This document shows positions 41,236-53,330 of a stretch of DNA of 64,000 nt, in pieces. Under the pieces are notes generated by a model. That model was not told the DNA's origin. It saw only the letters and a program-made list of their open reading frames with translations, and did not search any database. This DNA is from Lycocorax pyrrhopterus obiensis (Eukaryota; Chordata; Aves; Passeriformes; Paradisaeidae). Position 1 is the stretch's first letter, and every line of letters starts with the position of its first letter. The position numbers and the translations under genes are program-made. Location of the stretch: positions 897,014 through 961,013 of the forward strand of contig JACSVZ010000003.1 of assembly GCA_014706295.1 (NCBI GenBank), read 5' to 3'.

Positions 41236-41489
41236 CAGAGCAGGGCAGCGAGAGGGGGCTTGCGACCGTGCGTGTCGTGGGCATGCAGGGCACGGGGCGC
41301 CCACGCGTGTCGGGCAGACTATCCCAGCGCTGGGAGGTGCCGAATCATTACCCTGCCCTGGGGAGGGAGGGGGGAATCTCCTGACGCCCCCCACCCTGCT
41401 TTAAAGAGGGGAGGATAATCCTCCGGGAGCGGAGTGGGGGAGCGCGGGGGCTCGGCGCTGGCTGCGCGCAGATGGGAGCGGAACCTCTA

Positions 41490-41610
41490 AAGTGATTAGC
41501 TCTTCTAACATTGCATTTTTGACGCACATGGTTAAGAGCGCTTGGCGCCAGCTTGGTGAAGTCCCTGTAGTAACCAGCGTCTAGGATCGCTTTGCATTCA
41601 CCAAAATATC
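41490..41610. promoter_or_regulatory. Candidate conserved non-coding element upstream of TBX3
   Basis: A patch of low CpG and balanced base use within GC-rich surroundings. It contains a TGATTAG homeodomain/GATA-like site, a near-palindrome around TTGGCGCCAG (NF1/E2F-like) and an octamer-like ATTGCAT. It looks constrained rather than simple, but this was not tested by alignment. Confidence 0.35.
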
Positions 41611-42119
41611 TCCCCTTTGGTCGGGGGTGGGGGTGAAAAGAGGAGGAGGGAGGAAAGGAAGCGGGAGTAATGCGTTCAAAGAGGATGAGGGGGGGGAAGC
41701 CTGATGTGTTTCACGAAGCCAGGAGCCTGGCTACCCGCGCCGCGCTCGGCTGCGCTGTGCGGCTGGTTATAGACCAAGAGAGCGAGTCTTTCCAACCTCT
41801 GCTCGGAACCGGTTCTCGGGCCCCTGCTGAGGTGGGAACCCCCTAAGCCTATTCCTTCCCTTTATCAGCGCCCACAGCAAACGCCCGGCGGCTTCAAGAA
41901 GTTTGCTGCAATTTACCCCAACCGGGGCGCTGCTCTCTCACGGGGACCAGGAGGTGCCCGCGGGCTCCCGCGGGACAAGTGCAGCCGCCCCCGGGCCCGC
42001 CGCGCCCCGGCCCCCGCGCCCGCCCCGCTGGAGCGCGCCCTCGGCGCCGCGGCAGAAACCGGAGTCGCTGCCGCCCTCCGCGCCTGCCCCGCACCTTGCG
42101 CCGCGCTCCGCACACACCC

Positions 42120-42440
42120 GCGCAGGAAAATAAAATGTTTGCCGCTTATGATTTCCAATTCCAGCGTCTGGCTAATGGCGTGCAAACTTCCGCCAGTTCC
42201 GAGTGACCTCCCCGACGAAGCCCCCCGGAGACTCGTATTATGAAGGGAGGCTGCACTAATCTAAGATCAAAAGCGGGAAGGTGCGAACAGTCTTTGTCTC
42301 CCTTCGGCCGCCTCATTCCCCCTTCTGTGTGTGATAAATCTACCCTGGCGCCGACTGCGCGCTGGATGATTAATTTGCAAGCAAACAAAAGGGACCTGAT
42401 GGCCAGCCATCTTAGTTAAATATTGGCTAGTGCTTCCAGC
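42120..42440. promoter_or_regulatory. Candidate conserved non-coding element
   Basis: An AT-balanced block directly follows a CpG-rich stretch (41980-42120). It has TAAT cores, GTGTGTGATAAATC and a GCAAGCAAACAAAAG (FOX-like) stretch, and ends near TTAAATATTGGCTAG. No open frame fits a known protein. Called on composition and motif density only. Confidence 0.35.
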
Positions 42441-42544
42441 TACTTGTTAGCCTCCTCTTTGCCAGAAATAAATAAGCGAGGCGCAGAAGTAAATAAACAA
42501 GGAGACCCGCAGAAATGAATGACAAAGCGAAGGGATGGTATGGG

Positions 42545-42580
42545 GGTAAAGAAAAAAAAAAAAGAAAAAAAAAAAAAGAG
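42545..42580 (+). repeat. A-rich/GA simple repeat
   Basis: Two A runs of 12-13 bases joined by AAG, ending in a short GA repeat. Low complexity, not coding. Confidence 0.7.
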
Positions 42581-42799
42581 AGAGCAGGGTGGCTGATGGT
42601 GAAGTACCGAGAGCGGGTGGAGGTGGGAATGGGGCTGGTGGCGGGGGGAGCCAGGGTGATAGCACGCTGAGATAGCCGGCTGCCCCCGCGCCTCCCGGCC
42701 TGTCTGCAGCCTGGGCTTGCACCAAGGCCGACACTATCTTGGCTCTTCAAAGAGGCATGAAAGGTCTCCGCTGTCTCCCCGGAGAGCGGCCAGGCCGGG

Positions 42800-45030
42800 G
42801 CTCTCTAATCTCGGAGCACAAGAGCTAAAGGCCAGGGCAGGGGGAGCGGCTCCCACCCTCCCCAGCTCTTCTCCACTCCACCATCGCCAGGACCTCGATG
42901 GGTTTTCCCCAGTTCAATCCAGACCCCGGGTCTGTGGTGGCTGAGCGGCTGGGAGAGCTCCACTTCCTCGGATTTCACCCTCCTAAGCAACTTTTAGCGT
43001 TTGCACGAGAGCTCGGCGCTGCAGCGAGCCTTCCCCGTGCGTATGTGTTGGAGGTGTGGGAGGAGAGAGGCTTTGGCTCTCTCCCGGTGGCCTAAAGAGC
43101 CAGCTGGAGGAAGGAGGCAAGAGGAAAATAAAGGCAGCCCAGCTTTCGGGCCCACACGTCCTCTCCCAGGCCTGCGGGAGCAGCTCCGAGGCGTGTGTGC
43201 GTGCGTGGAGGGGCTGTGTGCGCTCCGCGGCCTCTGGAGATGCGCTGTGGGTGTGTGTCACCGCAAGGGATTCGTGCCCTGGGGCACACCGCGAATCCCT
43301 GCTCCGACAGCAGCCCCTGAGGTGTCCCTGACACCCCCTGCATGTGCTAGGTGCTCTGCAGGAAAGAACAAGCCCCGGTGCATGGTGAGCAGGGCCAACG
43401 TGCACAGCCTAAGTGGGGTTTTGCATCCTATCTATGCATTTCCTTATCGTGCCGCCTGTTCCAAGCATCCCCAGGGGCCCAGACCCATCTGCCTGCCAGC
43501 AGCTCTGCATCCTGCAGGATTTATCCCTCTCCTCCCTCCCTTTCCCACGGCGACGCAGCCTCCGCTCTGTCTCCAGCCCTTCAGAAGGCAACACCCCAGC
43601 GTGGCCACGCTGTGTTTATCCGAAATAAAACGCAGCGGGCTGGTTTACTTTGGCAGGTTTGCAGTAAATACCGGCTGGAGCACGGGGGCATCTGGGGAGC
43701 GGCGATTACACGCTTCTTCCGAGGGAAACTCTGCCCAGCCCTGGGCAGGCCCTTCCCCAGCCCCACCAAAGGTGTCAGGAGACGGGGGCCGTGTGGACAC
43801 AGATCCATCCCGGAGTGGCACTGCAGGCCACAAGCGTAATGGAGCAGGTCCCTTAGGGAGCTCGTCTGTACACTTGGATTATACAAGCGGCTGTGGGGAG
43901 AGGGGGGAATCACTGTAGCAGTTCTTTGCCTTGCCCTTCGGCAGAGCACTTCCTCCAGCTGCAAACTGGATTTCATGCAAAGCCTGGCCCAAAAACTTTT
44001 AAAAATAACCTGCCAGAGTCCAAAAAAGCATTGTGGGACATTAAAAATATCAAGAATTAACCCCTCACATCTCTCTCCGAGCAGGCTCAGCCCCATCGTG
44101 TCCCACTGCAATCAAAGGGGCCGCTCCCATCTCTCTGAACAGAAGATCTCCCAACAGAGGATCAGGTCCCCTTCCCAACGAAGCCGAGCTCAGGGCTTTG
44201 CAGGGCTGGGGGAGCCCAGAGACAGCGTTACTTGTTGGAATACCGGGGGGGGAAAAGAGAGGGAAGCACCACTTGGAGAGGCTTCTCCTCCAACCACCCC
44301 TCACTGGGATGCAATCCTCAGGGAAAGGCCGCTCGTGGCCCAGCCTGGTGGGAGCAGTGCAGCACTGAGTGTGGCAGAGGCACTGCAGGGTCAGGCAGTG
44401 CTGTCCCCCAGCGCGGTCAGCACCACGCTGGCAGTGAGCAGCCCTTCACAGCTCCCAACTCCTCTCACTCCTGAGCACCCAGAGCCTGGTCCGGATCCTG
44501 CCAGGTGCTGGCCCTGGTGGAAGCCCAAACTATCAGGGCTCCACATGCTCAGATCACCAGCCCTGTCCCGGTTCCTGCCCTCCCCACAAGACCTGCATTC
44601 ACCTTGTCCCCATCCCAGCTGCTCTGACACTCTCCAGTTGCCTCCACTTTGTCCCGGACTGGAAAATAAAATAAAGGAGCACCCAGAGCCGCCTGCTGCA
44701 GCTCTCCCCTCTGCCTCGGGCCAGGCCCAGCCTCACCGACCAGGGCATGTCAGGGCACAGCAAGGTTTGGGGCCAGACCTCTTCCCTCCCAAGCTCACAT
44801 CCCTTTTACCTTTTCCGAGCCCTTTTTGCACCATTCAGTTTCTGCTTGCCACAAACCAACACCCTCTGCACTCACAGATCCGGCGACCTTTTCCCCCCCT
44901 CCCCAGTCTTGTTCTTCTCACCAATGTGTTGCTGGCAGAAGCAAAATGAAAGCCCTGTTTCCTCCCTTGCCCTCTCTACACCCATCCTCCTGCTTCCACC
45001 ACCGCTGGCCAAGCAGAAATTGTAAATAGA
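42800..45030. other. Intergenic, no gene seen
   Basis: GC-moderate DNA without recognisable transposon. Its open frames lack any family text. The patch 43960-44070 is AT-richer and could be a short conserved element. Nothing else stands out. Confidence 0.6.
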
Positions 45031-45689
45031 GTTCACTATTTGGATAAGCCTTTATTTTTTTTTAAATACCCGGGCCATACATCCAGTTTGCCGCTCAGGA
45101 AGTCGCACTAATTGTCCTTTCCTATAGTCAAACAGATCTATCTTTTCAATGCTGTCTTTGTGTCTCTGCGTGCGAGGGAGAAAGAGGGAATGAGTGGATA
45201 CGTTTATTCAATTATTTAAACACACACACAACACAACAAGAGGGCCAAGGAGCGCCGGTTCCTCCCGCAGAAGCCCTCCAGCTCTCCAGACGCGGCATTG
45301 CCCCCCCGCCTCCCCGCAGACCCAGTAGAACAAGGCACTCGAGAGCACCCGGCAAAGAAACCAATTTTATCTGCTTTGACCATCAGCCGTGTTCTTTAAC
45401 AACCCAGAACCGGAGCCTTTCCCATCTCCACACGCCCCCCGGGCGTCTCCTCCGCGTCCCCGGCGCCGCGGGGCGGGCGCAGCTTCCCCCGGGGCTGGGA
45501 GCGGGGCCGGAGCCCGGGAGATGCTGAGCAGCACCGGGCAAACGGCAGGCGCCGGGTTCCGATCAAGGAGGGGATCCGGGAGCCTCTGGCACCGCCAGAC
45601 ACACACTTTGGTCCCGTTTTCTCCAAGATGCCACCAAGTCACCCGGTCATCGATTCATACCCCGGGCGGGGGGAGGACCAGCTGTTGCA

Positions 45690-45860
45690 AAAGGACATGG
45701 TAAATCTAATAGGGGCTGCTGTCAATAAAGAAATGACAGGGAAGAAGAATCGGCTTCTTAAAGTCTGCTGAACTAACACTCATCATGGAGCCGCGGACAC
45801 GTATTCTCCATCGGAGCCTGGTATCCATTACTATTTTCCTTACTAGGTTTCAATTAAAGA
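45690..45860. promoter_or_regulatory. Candidate enhancer with paired TALE sites
   Basis: The AT-balanced block contains CTGTCA at 45719-45724 and TGACAG at 45734-45739, a perfect inverted pair of MEIS/PBX-type sites. The 9-base spacer carries an overlapping CAATAAA HOX-like site. TTACTAGG and CAATTAAAG stretches follow. Such HOX/TALE composites are typical of limb and trunk enhancers. The enhancer role is inferred. Confidence 0.4.
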
Positions 45861-46099
45861 GCTGTAACCCCCACACGCACACCCCAGGGCAGGGCATACA
45901 TGAAAGAGAAGAGGAGGCAGCGGACAACTCCTGCCAGCCCCGAGCCCCTGACGTGCCCAAGCGAATCCCGCCGACCCCGAGCGGCCGGGCCGGGGCAGAG
46001 CCGCGTCCCTGCGGGCAGCGGGACCCCGCACCGGCACCGCTCCCTCCCGCCAGCACCTCTCGCCATGGGCAGCAGGGCTTAAAAAACTGCTAAAGGTGG

Positions 46100-47680
46100 A
46101 TGTTCCCGGCGCATCTGGGCAGCAGAGGAGCTCGAGGCGCAGCTCCCATAGCGTGACCGTGTCCCCAACAACTTCATTTCACTCTTCCCTTCTCGCGTGA
46201 AACAGATCCTAAAAAATCCCCAGCTCAAAAAAGAAATTTAATAAACTGCACCATTTTTTTTGCGAAAGAGGGAAGAGCTTTATTTTTTTTTCAATGCCTC
46301 AGATAGGAGGTTCGGGGCGGGAGGGAGAGGCTAGGAACGGTTTTTTTTTTTCCTCTCCTGGAGCCCCTCTGTGTGTTTGACCCTTGGCATCTGCCCGCGA
46401 AGTGCGAGGGAAGGGCTTCACCCGCCCTCCCTTCAAACGGGAGCTGCAAAAGGCAGCCGAAATGTGCCAGCTCAGCCCTGGGAAACTTTTGGGTAGCGGC
46501 AAATTTCTTTAAAGAACTTGACCGCTTCGGTCAGCCTGAAACTATCACCCGACGTGCAGGGCAGGGGGCTGCGGGCTCCCTCGGAGCGCCACTCCACAGG
46601 GTGTGGTGGAGGCAGAAAGCCCTCTCCTCCTTCCCAACGCTTCCCAACTGTCCCTACTGCCAGGGGACACCTCCCCGCGGGGGCTGAGCCCGTAGTTCAG
46701 ACCCTCAGCCCTGCTTCGGGGGGTGCTGACAGCCGCGCCACCAGCCCCCGGCCCGTCGGGACACCGGCTCCCGCTGCGCTTCACCAAAAGGCTCCTCTAC
46801 ACGCTCACACATCCACACACGATCCAGCAAAACCCTCCGGAGATCATTTCCGTGGGGAGCACGACAAGATGGAAAAAAATTAATATTAATAATTTTTTAA
46901 AAAGGCAGAAAAATAAATCAGGGGCTCCTCTCTGTCTCTGGGGCGTGGGAGGTTTTGTAGCACTGTTTTATTTTAGTTTAGTATTTTGAGCAAACTTCAG
47001 ATTGATTTCCGGAAAGTGCAAACGTGCACACATGGGAAAGTGAAAAAACCGGTCCTTCGAGGTCATCTGAGAAGGGGAGACGGGATCTGTATCCTTCTTC
47101 CCCCCTACCCCCGCCCCCAAAAAAAAAAAAGTAACAGAAGGGGAAAGATCCCATGTTTTTATAGTTTAAAAGTACTTTGAATTATTTGCTTTTAATGGCA
47201 CACGTGGCTGCAGCAAAGCCGGGCTCTGCTTTCGATCTTGCACTTGCTCCTTGCTTTTCTATACACATATATGTGTGTGTGTTCATACATCTCTCAGCTT
47301 TACAGCCCCCATTTCACGGCCAGGTTTCTCTCTCCTCGTCTCCCTACCCTTTCCCCTGGACCAAAAACAAGTCCCAGGCCACTCTTGCTCCTACGGTAAT
47401 TACTGTTCTGCTGGGATTCAGAAACGCGGGCAGAGCCGGCTTCTGCCACAGCGTTTCTCTGGAGCAGCAGGAGTGTTGTGAAAATTTATTAAACCCAGAT
47501 GATCCGGGAGTTTGGGCAGACGGAAAAGATTTCCAATTAAAGCCGAGCGGAGCAGAATACAACCAGCTCCGCGCCGCAGGTGTAAACTGTATTTGTGCAG
47601 CTCTCGCTGCGCTTCCCGGAGCGGCTCCTTTCCCTTGCTGTAACTGGGGTTAGAGGGGAAAGGTTTGGGGTTTTTTCTCC
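46100..47680. other. Intergenic, no gene seen
   Basis: Mixed sequence with T runs at 46251-46262 and 46341-46352 and an A run at 47117-47130. The AT-rich patch 46865-47000 and the 47150-47300 stretch could hold regulatory sites. No coding family text on either strand. Confidence 0.6.
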
Positions 47681-48449
47681 CGCAGGAGATTTTGCTAGGG
47701 AGCCATCGGGCTCGCCCCGGCGCCGGGCTCCGCGGCGCGGAGCATCTTTCCCCGCGGTCGATGCGCGCCTGGGCGGCTCGGTGCCGGCAGCCCCCGCGGG
47801 GCCACCGGCCGCCACCTCCGACCCCTGAAAAATCCCTGCTCACCTGTTGCTTCAGCCGCTTCTTTAATGGCATGGGCTTAAGGGGCAGCTAAAATGCTCA
47901 CAAGCGATCTCGGGAAAGCGGCGGCGCGAAGGAATGATTCCAGGTAGATGGGAGATGGGGGAGGACAGAACAGACGGGAAGCCGGGGCATCACTCCTGAT
48001 CCTCGGGATAAGAAAGGAAATGCGCTCTCACAGAGCACAGCCGCTTTCTGCTCGTTTTGGTACCGGTTCTTAGGGTGTTGGGAGCGTTAATTCCCCCCGA
48101 AAAGTGGTTCCTTGCTCATCAAGAGTATTCAGGAACCCAAATCACCTCGGGGTCCGTGGCAGCCACCCCCCTTAAACAGCTTTTTCCTCTTTAGAGTGAG
48201 GCTTGACACACACTCCGTGCGCGGGGCACTCAACTTTCTGATGTTACAGTCTAAATAAGGGGGAAAAGCATTAATGAATGTTTAATCCTTGTTTTCTTTA
48301 AATACCATTAGAACAATTGTCCGGATCCCGGGTCAGGGAAAAATGCTGTTCAGTGGAGACAGGAAGGCGACGGCTTGGAAGGAGAAGGGGGGATCTGAAG
48401 AGCGAATAAGTGGGTGCATAGTGCCTGGAGCTCACCTTCTGCAAAGACA

Positions 48450-48464
48450 AGGTGTGATTAATGC
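48450..48464 (+). promoter_or_regulatory. Perfect T-box half-site fused to a homeodomain site
   Basis: AGGTGTGA (48450-48457) is the optimal T-box half-site and runs directly into ATTAATG, a homeodomain core. It is about 9.5 kb above the TBX3 start codon, in an AT-balanced stretch. TBX3 itself, TBX5 or TBX2 could bind here together with a homeodomain protein. Occupancy is inference. Confidence 0.4.
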
Positions 48465-48839
48465 CCGACACTTGTGCAGACGTTTGCCCCTGCCCCGGCT
48501 CACAAATCCTGCTGCTCGTCCCCCGACAGCGAAGTAAGCAGAGCAGATTGTGAAGCCTCTGCACACTGGGACGGGGGTGGGAGAGGGGGAAAAGAGAAAG
48601 AACACACAAGACAAGCCCGTCCCAAGAGCTGGAGTGGGCAGAGTATTACATGTACAAACATCCAAACAAGATTCGAGCAGTACAAAGCGTCGGAAAATCC
48701 AGAGCAGCCACATAAAAAGAGAAGTTAAGTAGGAAGTGGTGTAAAAGTGTTGTCATTTATTTTGCCTTCCCTTACAGATGTTCCGCATAAAGCCCTATCT
48801 TAATGAGACGGAGAGAGGGAGGGAGAGAGGGAGGGAGGG

Positions 48840-49090
48840 GGTGAACGCCGCCTGAACCCCGCGCTCCCAGCGCGGGCGGGGAGGGGGCGCGGGGGTCCCG
48901 CGGAGGGCCGGGCTCGCCCCGCGGAGGCTCCGTGGGCTCCGGCCACGGGATGGCGCCGCGGCCACCGCCTCTCACCTGCCGGAGCGGGGCTCACCTGGGC
49001 GGCCCGGCTCCCCCGGCCCGGCCCGGGGCACCCCCAGGCCCGGCCCCGCCCGGGGAGCGGGGCAGCAGTGGCACCGCTCATCCGAACGGA
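48840..49090. promoter_or_regulatory. CpG-rich island
   Basis: Dense CG and GGC/GCC triplets, flanked on the left by a GAGG/GAGA simple repeat (48805-48840). No transcript start motif stands out. It may be an orphan CpG island of the TBX3 domain or the start of an unannotated non-coding RNA. Confidence 0.45.
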
Positions 49091-49779
49091 TCGCAATAAA
49101 AGAGCTCTTAGAAGTGACAGCCAGGCGTTTATGGGCTGAGAGACAACGCGAGCCACGGCCACAGCATCCCTGCTCCTGCGCCGGGGACCCGCGGGTGACG
49201 CAGGATAACCAGTCCCGGGGGAGGGTGGTGAGGAAGGAGGGAGAAGGGGATGGGGGAAAGTTCAGATCCTGGCGGTCAGAGTTTGGCCGCCAGAATTAGC
49301 AGCTCCTGAGCTCGCCGGGAGGGAGGAATAAGGCGGCGGGGCAAGAGAAGCGCTGAGCCAAACTTAGGGACCGGGAAGGGAAAGATCCGTTCTTCAAAAC
49401 AGCTGGACTAAAAATATCCACCCTCCCCCTCCAGACTGAAGGCTGGGTGAAGGTGTACGAGATCTAATATTTCAGGTGACATAAGAAGGGAGCAAACACC
49501 CTGCCAAAAGCATCGCTCATCCCGCACCACCTCCTCCCCCGAAATACAGTGACCACCCCCCGGCCAAAAAAAAAAAAACCCTCGATCAAATAAATCCAAA
49601 GTCACGTCTCGCTGTCACCCACCAGCCAAGGAAAAAGAAAATAAAAATCGCGTTTTATGCGCCCTGCTCGTCCTGATCAGACCAGGAGAGGAGCCGGTCG
49701 CCCCTCGCTGCCCCCTTCCCAGGGCAGGTGTGCCCACCGCCCGCTCCCACCGCGCAGCAAAGAGCTGGGGACAGTAGCT

Positions 49780-50345
49780 GGGTTTAAGCATAAAAAAGAG
49801 CCTGTTTGCTTCTTTATTAGTGTCGAGCCTACTCTAATTACGAGAAATCGCTGCTCTCGGGCTGAAACGACGTGTTGTCCTGTGCTTGTAAAATACATTT
49901 CAAGTAATTCTTTTCTGTCTATAAAATACAGCGTGTGTGTGGGGAATATAAATAAACTGCTGTCCATTTGTTTAATGCTATTTTAGCCAAATTGACTGGC
50001 CGGATTGGAATTCGACATAAAAGCTTTAGTTTGCAAAACATCCGCACTGTAACGTCTGGGAGACAGGGCTTGAGCTCCAGCGCGACGGGCACGTTAACTG
50101 CATTAAAACCCCTCCATACATTTTCGAGCTTTTGCTTTTTTCCCCTTCTCGCAGCACATCCACCCGCTCTCCTCCCCGCCTCCGGGCGCCTGCGCCTGGT
50201 TTTCTCCAAATGAAGTATTTTACGTGATCGATGGAAGGAGTCATTTGGCCCATAATTAGGTCAATAAAATCAATGTTTATTCCTCTGATGGCCTGAAAGC
50301 TAATAAATTCCTCTTTTATATTCGCTCCCTCCGAAGATTAGAAAC
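49780..50345. promoter_or_regulatory. Candidate conserved non-coding element
   Basis: An AT-rich, low-CpG block stands between two GC-rich parts. At 50214-50345 it is dense in TAAT cores, ATCAAT and a TGTTTAT FOX site. At 49800-50000 it has several TAAT and ATAAA stretches. This is one of the most enhancer-like segments upstream of TBX3. No alignment was available. Confidence 0.4.
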
Positions 50346-50619
50346 GAGCTGCCCCAGCGACAGCGAAGCGGGGTGGGCGGCAGCCCCGGCCGGCGGGGAT
50401 CGCTCCGTTCCGCCGGGGAGCCGCGCTCCCAGCCCGCCACCGACCCAGCCGCTGGCACAAAAAAAAAAAGTTTATAAAAAAAAGATTTAAAAATTCCCTA
50501 CTCCTATCCCTCCCCACTCCTGTTTATTTTTTAAGACAAGCCAATTTACAGCACATCCAAATTTAGTCTAACCCCCCTCGAGCACCCCCCCATCGCGCAC
50601 ACACACGCTCCGCTCCTGT

Positions 50620-51200
50620 CTCGCAGATAACTTTATTTCGCTTGATTCCCTTTGGAGCCACTGTTAGTCATGGACACGCAAGGAGGTTTGAAGGCGCCTT
50701 GGAGAAATCCTATTAGACCTGGACAAAGTAAAGCTTTTGGGACAATAAACAAACCAAAAACCAACAACCCAAACCCGCGACAGTTTTATTTTTCACGCAG
50801 TAATAGCGAGGAAAAAGCATCGCAGTCCTAATCAGATCAATACAGAGACACACAAATCTTTGCAAAGGTTTAGCAGTTTACAGTGGGCTCCAGACCTTTG
50901 ACATACATTGCGGATTAATTGGGCACTGTCAAGAGGGGGGAAGAGGAGGTGGGATTCCAGTTAATTAGTCGAGAAATGAATAAAAACTAAACATTATCGG
51001 AATTGTCTGCGGGTCCCGGTTTGTTAGTGGGGATTTGAGGATCAGCTTTTGTGTGCCGTAAATTGGATCTGAGTAGCGTGGTGCTGTCTTACACTGTCGT
51101 TTTGTGAACTGGCGACAGCTCGAGTCCATGGGAAAACTTAAAGGGAACCTGGGGCCGGCCACGGAGCCTCATTATCTCATGTCGGATACCATCTTTCGGG
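50620..51200. promoter_or_regulatory. Candidate conserved non-coding element
   Basis: The AT-balanced block has AAATCCTATTAGACC, CCTTTGACAT (TCF/LEF-like), GCGGATTAATTGGGC and GATAACTTTATTTC stretches, and is free of simple repeats. It is followed by the CpG-rich 51330-51760. Called on motif content only. Confidence 0.38.
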
Positions 51201-51329
51201 GAGAGCGTTTAATCAACAGTGGCACACAATCCTCCCCTCGCAACCTGGGCAAACCGCACCACCTTCCCTTCCCTCCGCCCTGCAAACGGCCCGAGAGAAA
51301 AAAAATAAGAACCCCCCTTTCCCGAGAGG

Positions 51330-52870
51330 GTGAAGCCGTCCCACGAGCTGGGAGGCGGCGGCGGAGATCCCGCAGCCGCGGCTGCCCGCGGCGAGTCCCC
51401 AGCCGGGCACGTGAGGCTTCGCCCGTCCCTGCGCTTGAAGGGCTGGCTCTCCGCGGTGCTTCGGGTTCTGCCTTCCCCACAGAGCCGGGCAAGAGCCGGG
51501 CCCGTGTCCGGAGGGAGTTTTCCCCGCGGCGCTGGACGGGGCGCTCCCCGCTGCGCACCCGCGGGGCCGCCTGGCCGCCGCTCCCCGCCCGCCCTGCCGG
51601 CAGCCCGGCTCCGCCGGCTGGTTCTCCCTCTTTCTGGCCTGCTTTCCCCGAGAAAGTCACGGCTTGGCACCCGCTGGTTCTCCGGGCCGCCCCGGCGGGC
51701 AGGCGGCGGAGCCCGGCGGCCCCAGGCCAGCGCAGCCCTGCCAGGGTGTCCCCCGGCCGAGCAAGGGAGTTTCCCTTCGCTCTCAGCAAGGTGAATTCCC
51801 AGCACTCCTCCCTCCGCCTGCCCCGAAGGGTCCGGCTGGCAGGAAGAGGGGAGACGGGGAAAGAGATGGGAACGAGCGAGGGATCAGGCAGCACCTTCCC
51901 TCCACTCTCAGGAGAGGAGTCCTCACGGGAGGGAAACCTTCAGCCGTGAAGGCGAATGTTAGTCCCCGCCGTGCCGGTGCCCCGACACGGGGGCTGCGGG
52001 GCGGGGGAAGCCGCACGCCGAGGTCCCCCGGTTCTGGCCGGGACCAGCGCGGAGCCGGGATGGAGCGAGGGGAGCAGAGAGGGGGAGCCCTCAGCCCACG
52101 GGAACTCCCGGCCGGGTGTGGGTGTCCCCCCTGAGCCGCTCTGCGGGCTCCCCGGTGGGGAGGGGACCCCTGAGAGGGGGTGACGGGTCTCTGCAGAGAT
52201 CTCTCGGGGGTCGCTCCGTGTAACCGAGCGGGACGGGGCCGGGAGGACGAGACTGTGGCAGACCGGGAGGAGCCCGGGTCTAGATCCCCCAGCACCTCGC
52301 GTGGGGCTGGGAGAGCTCGAGGGACGGACAGACGGATCTTGCCGAACGGTAAAATCCGCTGCACCCTGCCGCTTGTAGTTAGGGAGATCCCTGTCCCGCG
52401 GGTACCCTAACCCTAACCCCTCCTCCGGGGCTGAGCAAAGAAGGGCCCCGGCGACGCGAACTGCCCGCCGGGGACAGGGCAGCCGCCCCCGGCGCCGCTA
52501 CCGCGCTCCCGGCCACCTCCCGGGCCTCCGGGGGCACCGGTACAAGTCCCCGGCGTCCCCCCATCCCAGGAGGGAGCTTGGCAGAAGGGAGGTCGCAGCT
52601 TCCCGAGAGCTGCGGCGAGGGCATCCCTTCCGGCGCAGGAACCTCCCGAGGCGGAGGAAGGCGAAAACCGCTGGGTTTTGGGGAGAGGAGGGTTTGGAAA
52701 AGGAGCGCATCCCGGTCCGTGCCCGGGAGGTGCCTTCACCTCCCGCGCGGGGCGGCGCGGAGCCAGCGGCGGTCGCCGCGGGGCCGGTGACAGCCCAGCA
52801 GAGCCCGGAGCATCCCCGCGGCCGGGCAGCAGCCTCTGCCCCGGCCTCCTCCGGGCCAGTAATTGGGTGT
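51330..52870. promoter_or_regulatory. Discontinuous CpG-rich region
   Basis: Long GC- and CG-rich stretches (51330-51760, 51960-52130, 52220-52330, 52450-52870) produce long open frames in several phases but no recognisable protein. It is about 12-14 kb upstream of TBX3. It may be an orphan island or the start of a non-coding transcript. Confidence 0.45.
52404..52420 (+). repeat. Short interstitial telomere-like repeat
   Basis: Just over two copies of CCCTAA in tandem (ACCCTAACCCTAACCCC). It is too short to be more than a chance or relic interstitial telomeric repeat. Confidence 0.5.
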
Positions 52871-53330
52871 GCTTAAAATCAACCCGGCTAACGAGCCTGT
52901 TGTCCTCCTCACCCCACCCCCGCGTGTGAAACATTGTCATTAGGCGTCTAATATCTCCATCGCTTCCAGGGGGGAATGGGAAGAGGCTGCTCGAAAAAAA
53001 CCACAGACAAAAGAAAGTGTGTGAACTCCCAGCGCCCGTATGCACAGCACAATGCAAAGCGGGTTAATATCAGTTAGCAGTTCTGCAGTGACCTGTAAAG
53101 TTGCCTCTCTGGAAAGATTCTTGATGTATTACTTAACATGGCTACACAGTTATCTGTCTCGGCATTAATGCGTCCATTAAATCACTGTTGAGTAGCATCA
53201 ACCTACTCCCGAGTCTTTCCGTCCCCTGGGAATATGGTTTCTAAACAGGATCAAACATGTGATGCTGACAAGTCATGAGATAAGTTATAATTAATTAGAG
53301 TTTGCTACATCCACAGAATGGGTACTTGGG
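52865..53330. promoter_or_regulatory. Candidate conserved non-coding element
   Basis: The switch from CpG-rich to AT-balanced is sharp at 52860. The block holds CATTGTCATTAGGCGTC, GGCATTAATGCGTCC, CATTAAATCACTG and ATAATTAATTAGAG. Its homeodomain-site density, absence of simple repeats and absence of a reading frame are typical of deeply conserved developmental enhancers. Confidence 0.42.

Noticed and set aside
51104..51949. 281-codon plus-strand and 240-codon minus-strand overlapping open frames
   Set aside because: Both strands are open because of high GC. Protein text is Arg/Pro/Ala-rich and unlike any family.
52404..52420. Interstitial telomeric repeat as a chromosome-fusion mark
   Set aside because: Just over two units. 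Too short to mean more than chance.
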